Translations under genes and position numbers: made by a program | In this document: positions 26,658-33,684 of the stretch, piece by piece | Position numbering within the stretch: position 1 is the stretch's first letter | How the letters are laid out: each line of letters starts with the position of its first letter | Notes under the pieces: generated by a model | What the model saw: the letters and a program-made list of their open reading frames with translations, nothing else | The model's database searches: none | What the model was told of the DNA's origin: nothing | NCBI RefSeq assembly: GCF_900112615.1 | Contig: NZ_FOMK01000003.1 | Span: 186,001-250,000 of the forward strand | Length of the DNA stretch: 64,000 bases | Direction: 5' to 3' | From: Chitinophaga sp. CF118 | GTDB taxonomy: Bacteria > Bacteroidota > Bacteroidia > Chitinophagales > Chitinophagaceae

Positions 26658-28043
26658 TTAATCGGTTATTGTAGCAAATAAGTTATTCAGAGATTCTGTA
26701 TAAAGAGGATGTGCAAAAATCATATCCCTGAGTTGTGCAGCTGTAAATCCTCCCAGCATAGCCATCTGGATCACAGACATTACTTCTCCTCCTTCTTCAC
26801 CCAGTATGGCAGCGCCCAATATTTTATCCGTGGCAGCATCTACGATAGCTTTCATAAAGCCTTGTGTATGGCCTGTTTCAATGGCTCTTGCTACCCTGGT
26901 CATTGGTAAACAGGCAACCTTAACATGATAACCTTTTTCAAGGGCTTCTTTTTCCGTAAGGCCAATACGCCCTAACTGAGGATCTGTAAACATACAGTAT
27001 GGTATGGGGCGATCTTTGATAGAAGTAACTTTTTTATCCACCAGGTTCTTAAATAATACAAGGTGATCATTATAGGCAATATGTGTGAATGCCGGTCCTC
27101 CTTTCACATCTCCAAAAGCAAAAATTCCGGGAACACCAGTTTCCAGTTTATCATTTACAGTAATATATCCTTTTTCATCTTTAAGGATTCCTGCTTTATC
27201 CAGTTGAAGGGCTTTTGTTTGTGGTTCCCGTCCGGTAGCTATCAGCAGGTGAGAACCTGTGATGGCGTGTGATTGTCCATTAGCATTTAACTCTATCCGG
27301 ATTACATCATTGCCTGCCAGTTCTACCTTTTTTACCTGTGCATTCGTATGCACTGTAATACCGGATGCTTCAATAATCTTTTTCACTTCTGCCGATACAT
27401 CTTCATCTTCACGTGATAACAATTGTGACGCTGTTTCAATGATCGTCACCTGGCTGCCGAAACGGCGGAACATCTGTCCGAATTCAAGGGCTACATAACT
27501 GCCTCCTAATATGACAAGGTGGGAGGGAAGTGTTTTATTATCAAGCAGGGTGGTACTGGTGAGGTAGGGAATGGTATCCAGTCCTGGAATAGCAGGGATC
27601 TTTGGCAGTGCGCCTGTATTGATCAAAATATAATCCGCCGTGATTTCTTCCAGGCTTCCATCTTTTAATTGAACAGACAATGTTTTATTTCCGGTAAAAG
27701 CGGCTTCTCCGTAAATAAGGGTAAGACCTTCCGTTTTTTCCAATCCCTTTTCAGAACCAGACCTGAAGCGAAGTACTACTTCATTCTTACGGTCAATAAT
27801 CTTTTCCAGGTTCACTTTACAATCGCTGACAGTAATACCCCATTCCTGGCTATGTGAGATAGTATATGCTGCTTTTGCACAGGCTACCATGGATTTGGTA
27901 GGCGTACAGCCGTCATTTATACAGGTCCCACCGATCCATCTCTTTTCAACCAGGGCTGTTTCCCAGCCGGCATTTGCCAGTTTTTTCGCAAGCGGAGTAC
28001 CACCCTGGCCGGAGCCAATGACAATTGCATCAAATTTCTTCAT
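26658..28043 (-). CDS. FAD-dependent pyridine-nucleotide disulfide oxidoreductase
   Basis: The 461-residue flavoprotein of the mercuric reductase/RclA/glutathione reductase group has FAD-binding GSGQGGTPLAKKLANAG, redox-active CINDGC (a CxxxxC pair within GGTCINDGCTPTKS), an NAD(P)H-binding LGGSYVALEFGQMFRRFG, FAD contact IFAFGDVKGG, and the C-terminal dimer active site AHPLYTES. It lacks the extra N-terminal metal-binding domain of mercuric reductases. The substrate is unknown. Its place directly upstream of the ergothioneine genes raises the possibility that it reduces ergothioneine disulfide or another oxidised thiol; this is inference only. Confidence 0.85.
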   Translation of the reverse strand: MKKFDAIVIGSGQGGTPLAKKLANAGWETALVEKRWIGGTCINDGCTPTKSMVACAKAAYTISHSQEWGITVSDCKVNLEKIIDRKNEVVLRFRSGSEKGLEKTEGLTLIYGEAAFTGNKTLSVQLKDGSLEEITADYILINTGALPKIPAIPGLDTIPYLTSTTLLDNKTLPSHLVILGGSYVALEFGQMFRRFGSQVTIIETASQLLSREDEDVSAEVKKIIEASGITVHTNAQVKKVELAGNDVIRIELNANGQSHAITGSHLLIATGREPQTKALQLDKAGILKDEKGYITVNDKLETGVPGIFAFGDVKGGPAFTHIAYNDHLVLFKNLVDKKVTSIKDRPIPYCMFTDPQLGRIGLTEKEALEKGYHVKVACLPMTRVARAIETGHTQGFMKAIVDAATDKILGAAILGEEGGEVMSVIQMAMLGGFTAAQLRDMIFAHPLYTESLNNLFATITD

Positions 28044-28053
28044 AAAGAATAGT

Positions 28054-28335
28054 TTATTTGGTTACTTCTACGCCTTTCCAGAAAGCGATGCGGTCTTTTA
28101 TTTCAACTGCAGCAGCCTTGGGGTCCGGGTAATACCAGGCAGCGTCGTTGTTTACTTTACCGTCAATAGTAACATTATAATAAGATGCTTCTCCTTTCCA
28201 TGGGCAATGGGTCTGGGTGTTGGAGGGACTCAGCAGTGACATGTTCACTGCTTCCGCAGGAAAGTAATGATTGTTCTCCACCACAACTGTATTATTGCTT
28301 TCCGCTATTATTTCATGGTGCCAGATTGCTTTCAT
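28054..28335 (-). CDS. DUF427 domain protein
   Basis: The 93-residue small beta protein has the DUF427 pattern: MKAIWHHEIIAESNNTVVVE, NHYFPAEAV, HCPWKGEASYYNV, WYYPDPKAAAVEIKDRIAFW. No catalytic role is established for the family. It is 10 bases ahead of the flavoprotein gene and appears to be the first gene of the ergothioneine-type operon. The AT-rich sequence upstream includes ACCAAATATTATA, close to the inverted -7 pattern. Confidence 0.85.
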   Translation of the reverse strand: MKAIWHHEIIAESNNTVVVENNHYFPAEAVNMSLLSPSNTQTHCPWKGEASYYNVTIDGKVNNDAAWYYPDPKAAAVEIKDRIAFWKGVEVTK

Positions 28336-28509
28336 TTTGTTGTAGTTTAATAAGTTAAGTTTGAACCAAATATTATACCAGCAGGAAACCGTGGATGTTT
28401 AAGTGAATATAAACAATTAATTGCTTATGGGAGAGTAGGGGTATGAAAAAGCCGCTCCCTCGTTTTTTTATTTTTGTTTAATAAACTCAACCGGTCAGAT
28501 TAAACAAAA

Positions 28510-28538
28510 ACAGCCCTAATGATAATCATTAAGGCTGT
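28510..28538 (-). terminator. Terminator-like hairpin (minus-strand U-tract)
   Basis: The stem is ACAGCC..TAATGA / TCATTA..GGCTGT with one mismatch. On the minus strand it is followed by TTTTTGTTT. It lies between divergent genes, where no annotated transcript should end, which hints at an unannotated short RNA. Confidence 0.45.
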
Positions 28539-28797
28539 TGCAATATTTTAAAAATCAAATTGATTGGCTGTTTCTTATTTTAATTGATTGCGGATATTCC
28601 TGGAAAATTAATAAAACAAAACTATTTGCTGGAATAAAATTCTTTCACCTGGGTTTTATCTCAAAGTGAAATGAATCATTGGTTGTTACCAAATTTTTTA
28701 TACCTGAATTCTAAGTACTTTAAAATGCCAGCTATAGAAACTACCTGCAAACTAAAAAGAGATGACACAGTCAGTCCCGGGAAAATATAGGGGAATG

Positions 28798-28836
28798 CCT
28801 GATCGTACAAATCAGTTCACGATTTGTACGATCAGG
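28798..28836. promoter_or_regulatory. Perfect 16-base-pair hairpin upstream of the ECF sigma gene
   Basis: CCTGATCGTACAAATC (28798-28813) and GATTTGTACGATCAGG (28821-28836) are exact complements around AGTTCAC. There is no U-tract. It lies about 87 bases before the sigma start codon and could be an operator or a structured leader. Confidence 0.5.
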
Positions 28837-28922
28837 ACACACTCATAAACGTAATCAATACGCTTAATATCATTCGATTGTTGTTTCTTAAAAAACATTA
28901 ACTTACGGACATATTGCCACGT

Positions 28923-29498
28923 ATGAGTTTCGAGTTGCTGACTGATGAGCTCCTGTTACGGCTATTAAAAGCCTCCGACGAAAATGCATTCCGCACATTA
29001 TATGAACGGTACTGGAAAAGGCTGTTTGCAATGGCTTGTTATAAATTAAAGAACAAGGAAGCTGCTGAAGAGATTGTGCAGAATATTTTTGTCAGTCTAT
29101 GGGAGAAAAGAGCCGTTTTGCAGATAGAAAAACTCGAAGAATACCTTTTCACTGCTGTAAAATATAAGGTGATCAATTATGTGGATGCCATGATGGTAAG
29201 GCAGGTAAGCCAAAAGAACATGCCCGGCACCAGCACCGATGAATCTACAGAAGCCACCATCTTAATCAATGACCTCCACCATGCCATCCAGCAGGCCCTG
29301 GCCAAATTACCCCCCAAAACGAGAGAAGTTTTTACCCTGAGCCGCTTCGAGAAATACTCCGTAAAAGAGATAGCACATCATATGAATCTCACTGAAAAAG
29401 CAGTGGAGTATCATATCACCCAATCCCTGAAACTGATGCGCGTGAGCCTGAAAGACTTCATGGTATTGGGAATTCCCCTTCTGATAGCTCTGTCTTAA
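28923..29498 (+). CDS. ECF-family RNA polymerase sigma factor
   Basis: The 191-residue protein starts at the ATG at 28923 (MSFELLTDELLLRLLKASDE); the frame extends to a TTG three codons earlier. The sigma-70 region 2 is AFRTLYERYWKRLFAMACYK...AEEIVQNIFVSLWEKR. Region 4 is LAKLPPKTREVFTLSRFEKYSVKEIAHHMNLTEKAVEYHI. It is followed by a FecR anti-sigma gene and an STN-type TonB receptor. In this class, ligand at the receptor is signalled through FecR to free the sigma factor, which then transcribes the receptor operon. Confidence 0.92.
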   Translation: MSFELLTDELLLRLLKASDENAFRTLYERYWKRLFAMACYKLKNKEAAEEIVQNIFVSLWEKRAVLQIEKLEEYLFTAVKYKVINYVDAMMVRQVSQKNMPGTSTDESTEATILINDLHHAIQQALAKLPPKTREVFTLSRFEKYSVKEIAHHMNLTEKAVEYHITQSLKLMRVSLKDFMVLGIPLLIALS

Positions 29499-29576
29499 AA
29501 AAAACTTTACTTTCTTTTTAGGGATTTGTCTTCGTGAACTGACTACTTACTATATAACCTTTCATAACATTCGGCC

Positions 29577-30581
29577 ATGGATCGTAATGAATTTCACCTT
29601 TTCCTGAAGAAATACGCGGAGAACAGATGTACTCCGGAAGAAGTGGAACTGGTAGACCACTGGTATGAGCTGATAGGAGATGATACAGAACTTTCTTCTA
29701 TGAAGGAAGACGAGTGGCAGGCCACAGAAGAACGACTCTGGGTGAAGATTCAGGCAGATACCCGCCAGCCGGTACGCCGCATGAAGCCCCTATATCGCTG
29801 GGCGATTGCTGCTGCGCTGGCAGGTGTAATCATTGGTGCCGGGCTGTTCTTTGCCAGCCGTGAATCAGATCAGGGCTACGTAAATGCGGGTAATGGCCAC
29901 TATAAAGAAGCAATTAACAGCACCACTGCTGATTATACAATAAAGCTTGAAGATGGGACTGTCATTACATTATATCCCGGTGCGTCTATGAAATACCCAT
30001 TACATTTTAATACGGCAAAAAGAGAAGTATACCTGAAAGGAAAAGCCTTTTTTGATGTGGGTAAAGATGCAAACCGTCCTTTCTATGTTTATAGTAAGAA
30101 ACTTGTTACGCATGTATTGGGAACGAGTTTTACAATTGCCCCGGCCGTAAATAGTAATGAGGTGGAAGTATCTGTTCGTAGTGGCCAGGTAGAAGTATAT
30201 GAAGATAAATCTTTAAAGCATAATGCCAATACCGGAGTCATCCTGATGCCTAACCAGAGAGTAATTTACCGGCAGTCTGAAAGTAGCTTTGAAACTACCC
30301 TGGTAGAATCGCCACAGCCGGTTATCCAACATAATGATACGCTGCCTCTGCCATCCCTCATATTTAATGATGAATCACTTCGCATTGTAATGGAATCACT
30401 GGAAAACTATTATGGAGTGGAGATTGTTGTCGAGGATGAACATTTATATAACTGTCCCTTTACGGGTGGCCTCACGCAGGCAGACCTGTACGCCAAACTG
30501 GATGTGATCTGCCAGTCTGTAGGTGCTACTTATGAGATCAAAGGAACTAGAATTTTGCTGAGAGGAAAAGGATGTATCTGA
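29577..30581 (+). CDS. FecR-family anti-sigma factor
   Basis: The 334-residue inner-membrane protein has a cytosolic N-terminus of about 75 residues (FHLFLKKYAENRCTPEEVELVDHWY) that should bind the sigma factor. One membrane helix is at about 79-98 (RWAIAAALAGVIIGAGLFFA). The periplasmic FecR domain is at about 125-225 (TIKLEDGTVITLYPGASMKY, VYLKGKAFFDVGKD), with a C-terminal STN-like DUF4974 region (SLIFNDESLRIVMESLENYYGVEI). It transmits the receptor signal across the periplasm. It lies 78 bases after the sigma gene and 174 bases before the receptor gene. Confidence 0.92.
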   Translation: MDRNEFHLFLKKYAENRCTPEEVELVDHWYELIGDDTELSSMKEDEWQATEERLWVKIQADTRQPVRRMKPLYRWAIAAALAGVIIGAGLFFASRESDQGYVNAGNGHYKEAINSTTADYTIKLEDGTVITLYPGASMKYPLHFNTAKREVYLKGKAFFDVGKDANRPFYVYSKKLVTHVLGTSFTIAPAVNSNEVEVSVRSGQVEVYEDKSLKHNANTGVILMPNQRVIYRQSESSFETTLVESPQPVIQHNDTLPLPSLIFNDESLRIVMESLENYYGVEIVVEDEHLYNCPFTGGLTQADLYAKLDVICQSVGATYEIKGTRILLRGKGCI

Positions 30582-30647
30582 ATAAATTTCATTAATCCAA
30601 ATAACACGTTATGAATACTATGCCTCCGCCAGGGTAACACTTGTTGT

Positions 30648-30708
30648 TTCCTGTAAAAAAAAACCGGCAATGGTTGCAACATTACCGGCCTTCATTCCTA
30701 TACAGGAA
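30648..30708 (+). promoter_or_regulatory. Nested stem-loop in the leader of the TonB receptor gene
   Basis: The outer stem is TTCCTGTA (30648-30655) with TACAGGAA (30701-30708). The inner stem is CCGGCAATG (30664-30672) with CATTACCGG (30680-30688), one mismatch. It sits about 48 bases ahead of the start codon, so it could be a leader RNA fold that limits expression or separates the receptor from the FecR transcript. Confidence 0.4.
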
Positions 30709-30755
30709 GAATTCCATCGCCAATGCATTATTAACGATTAAATCCACGTAAAAAT

Positions 30756-33674
30756 ATGAAAAAAAAGCAACTTGTTGCTTTAATGCTGCTTGCAATGAAA
30801 GTAACTGCTGTGCAACTCGCGTTCACAATACTCTTTATCTCTTCAGTAAATGCTACTATGCCTTCCTCTGCTCAGGGAATGCTGGATAAGACGATTTCTA
30901 TTAATGCTGATAAGAAAGAGCTGAAGAAGATCATTGCCGATATCCAGATGCAGACAGGGATCCGCTTTATCTTCAGCGCGAAAGCTATTCAATCGGAACG
31001 TACTATCAGTCTGTTTATTAAAGACCAGAAACTGGGCACCTTCCTGCAACAAATCTTCGTTCCACTTCATATTGGTTATAAAGTGGTGGATGATCAGCTG
31101 TTGCTTTACAATACTGATAATGTTCAACTAGATAGAGAGGTGAGTATTTCCGGTACAGTGAAGAGCAATAAGGGGGAGTTGCTACCAGGGGTCACCATCC
31201 AGCTCAGAAATACCGGTTCCTCTGCATTGACAGATGCAGAGGGCCGGTTCGAGCTGAAAAGGGTGCCAGCGGGTACCTACACGCTTGCGGCATCATATAT
31301 CGGCTATATCTCAAAAGAATTGCAGGTAGTGGTGGGTGACGCTCCTCTCTCCATCAATGTGGAGCTAATTGAAGATGTGCTGCAATTGCAGGGCGTGGTA
31401 GTTACAGGAGGTAATCCCAAAAAGAAAATTGAATCCAGTGTGGCAATTACCACAGTGAGCAATAAGGATATTGAAACCAGAGCACCACTCAATAGTACAG
31501 ACCTGTTAAAGGCCATTCCCGGCCTTACCGTGGAAAGTACTGGTGGCGACGGTCCAGGTAATGTATGGGTGAGAGGTTTCCCCCAACAGGGTGGATATAT
31601 CTTCCTGGGCATCATGGAAGACGGCCTTCCGGTAATCCCTACTGGCTTTAACTCTATTCCTTCGGCAGATCAATATTACAAAACAGATCTTACCGTGAAA
31701 GGCGTGGAAGCAATCAGGGGCGGTAATGCGGCTATCCTTGTAGCTAATACACCGGGTGCTGTGGTGAACAATCTGAGCTATACCGGTGCAGAACATGCAT
31801 ATGGCAGAGTAAAGTTCACCAGCGGTTTATCGCAGGACTTATACCGTCTGGATGCTAATGTGGGTGGAAAGATCAGCGAGAATGTGAAATATAATGTGGG
31901 TGGATTTTATCGGACAGATAAAGGCATTGTTTCTCCGGGATATACCGCTAACCAGGGAGGGCAGATCAAAGGCAATATGACCTTCGGATTCAAAAATAAG
32001 AAAGGATTCATCCGGCTGTATGGTAAATACCTGAATGATAAAGTGCAATGGATGCTGCCAGGCTACTATTCATATGATGGTTCCGGAAAGCCACGCTCAG
32101 TTGCAGGATTCGACCTTTTCAACCAGTCGCTGGCTACTACAGATACTAAATGGAGCTATACGGATCCTTCTGGTAAAACCTTCAATTACGACCTGGCAGA
32201 TGGGATCCATACCAAACTCGGATATGGCGGTTTCCAGTTTAATTATACAACCGGCAACGGCTGGCAAATCAATAACAACTTCCGCTACCAGGATGCTAAA
32301 ACCAATTATACTGTTGGGATCCCGATTGGTGCGAGTACCTACACTTCGGGTAACTATTACTATACCGATGGTACAGCGGCTTCTCTTAAAACCGGTGAGG
32401 GTATCGTGACTGCCGTTGCAATTGCACAACAGAACAGGGATAAACAAATCATCGATTACCTGGATTTCAGGAAGAAGATCAACCGGCATCAGCTTACGCT
32501 GGGTGCAGGTGTTTACCAGTACAACGTGAATAATGGTCCTAATAACACCTTCCTGTTTTTCCAGGAACTAAAAGAACATCCCCGCAGGTTATTAGCTGGC
32601 AGCGCTACCGGCAATGGGATGATTCCATTATCTACTGCTACGGTTATAGGGAACACCCGTACCTTATCGGCTTATGTGAGTGATGAAATTACCCTCAGCG
32701 AACAATGGCGTTTAGATATTGGCTTCAGGACAGATAACGATCATATTACAGGCAAAAGACCTTACTATGGTGTAAAAGCTGATGGCTCTGGAGATCCTTC
32801 CGTGGCTGCTACTACCTCTATTGCAGGCTATACCGCTTATACAGAAAACAATACTAACTGGGCTGCATCAGTAGGTTTAAACTACAAAATAAATGATGCA
32901 ATCGCCATGTTTGGCCGTGCTACAAAAGCATATAATTCACCTAACATCATTGATTATAACGCCACTACATTCGATCCTGCTTCTATTAAGAAAAGACCTG
33001 TGTACCTGGGAGAATTAGGCGTAAAATATGCACAGGGCAATGTATCCCTGTTTGCATCTGCCAGTTACTCTGCTATCAAAAATGTATCCCTTACTATTGC
33101 AGTGCCTACTACTTCAGCAGGTTTGCAGAACATTCTTGCATTCGGTTCTACACGTACTTACAGTGCTGAATTTGAATTGTCTTACAGGCCCGTTAAACAG
33201 CTGGGACTAAGACTGACAGGTACTTTACAGGATTCAAAATATACTGATTATTCCGCTTCTACCAATACCAACCCCTCAGTACTGGCAGAGATGGGTGATA
33301 CCACTTATAGCTTTACAGGTAAAAGAACAGAAAGAGTACCAGTGCTGAATACTGAACTTTCTGCTACTTATGATATCAAACGTTTTAATATCAACCTTTC
33401 TGCGAACTACATTGGCAGCCGTTTCACTTCTCCTTCTGATAGTTACAAATTGCCTGCCTATGTGGTAATGCGTGGTGGTGTAGGATATGATATCACTAAG
33501 AAGATTGCATTGAGAGGATGGGTAGATAACCTGCTTAACTCAAAAGTGTTGACTGAAGGTGATGTGAGAGGCGACCAATTCCGTGATTTCTCTACCGTTA
33601 CCAAAGGTGCTGTGATGGCAGGAAGAACCATTCTTCCCCGCAGCTTCTGGGCTTCGGTTTCTTATGAATTTTAA
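30756..33674 (+). CDS. STN-domain TonB-dependent receptor
   Basis: The 972-residue outer-membrane receptor has a signal peptide (about 1-40), an STN signalling domain (about 45-110; ISINADKKELKKIIADIQMQ, TGIRFIFSAKAIQ), a carboxypeptidase-regulatory-like domain (130-210), a TonB box near LQGVVVTGGN, the plug (225-330; LLKAIPGLTVESTGGDGPGN, AIRGGNAAILVANTPGAVVN) and a barrel ending in ...SFWASVSYEF. The plug resembles FecA-type receptors more than classical SusC, and no SusD gene follows. The STN domain should contact the FecR encoded upstream. The gene overlaps the upstream in-frame start of the GH3 gene, so the hydrolase is co-transcribed. Confidence 0.88.
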   Translation: MKKKQLVALMLLAMKVTAVQLAFTILFISSVNATMPSSAQGMLDKTISINADKKELKKIIADIQMQTGIRFIFSAKAIQSERTISLFIKDQKLGTFLQQIFVPLHIGYKVVDDQLLLYNTDNVQLDREVSISGTVKSNKGELLPGVTIQLRNTGSSALTDAEGRFELKRVPAGTYTLAASYIGYISKELQVVVGDAPLSINVELIEDVLQLQGVVVTGGNPKKKIESSVAITTVSNKDIETRAPLNSTDLLKAIPGLTVESTGGDGPGNVWVRGFPQQGGYIFLGIMEDGLPVIPTGFNSIPSADQYYKTDLTVKGVEAIRGGNAAILVANTPGAVVNNLSYTGAEHAYGRVKFTSGLSQDLYRLDANVGGKISENVKYNVGGFYRTDKGIVSPGYTANQGGQIKGNMTFGFKNKKGFIRLYGKYLNDKVQWMLPGYYSYDGSGKPRSVAGFDLFNQSLATTDTKWSYTDPSGKTFNYDLADGIHTKLGYGGFQFNYTTGNGWQINNNFRYQDAKTNYTVGIPIGASTYTSGNYYYTDGTAASLKTGEGIVTAVAIAQQNRDKQIIDYLDFRKKINRHQLTLGAGVYQYNVNNGPNNTFLFFQELKEHPRRLLAGSATGNGMIPLSTATVIGNTRTLSAYVSDEITLSEQWRLDIGFRTDNDHITGKRPYYGVKADGSGDPSVAATTSIAGYTAYTENNTNWAASVGLNYKINDAIAMFGRATKAYNSPNIIDYNATTFDPASIKKRPVYLGELGVKYAQGNVSLFASASYSAIKNVSLTIAVPTTSAGLQNILAFGSTRTYSAEFELSYRPVKQLGLRLTGTLQDSKYTDYSASTNTNPSVLAEMGDTTYSFTGKRTERVPVLNTELSATYDIKRFNINLSANYIGSRFTSPSDSYKLPAYVVMRGGVGYDITKKIALRGWVDNLLNSKVLTEGDVRGDQFRDFSTVTKGAVMAGRTILPRSFWASVSYEF

Positions 33675-33684
33675 ACCATTGAAG

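Larger units (their letters stand above)
28336..28922. promoter_or_regulatory. Divergent intergenic region with two strong hairpins
   Basis: This is a region of about 590 bases between the DUF427 gene (minus) and the ECF sigma gene (plus). I see no gene. It contains the terminator-like hairpin at 28510-28538 and the perfect hairpin at 28798-28836. A TTG-N18-TAACTTAC arrangement (about 28877-28905) just before the sigma gene may be its promoter. Confidence 0.4.

Noticed and set aside
26658..28043. Mercuric reductase
   Set aside because: No N-terminal metal-binding domain, no C-terminal cysteine pair, and no mer genes nearby.
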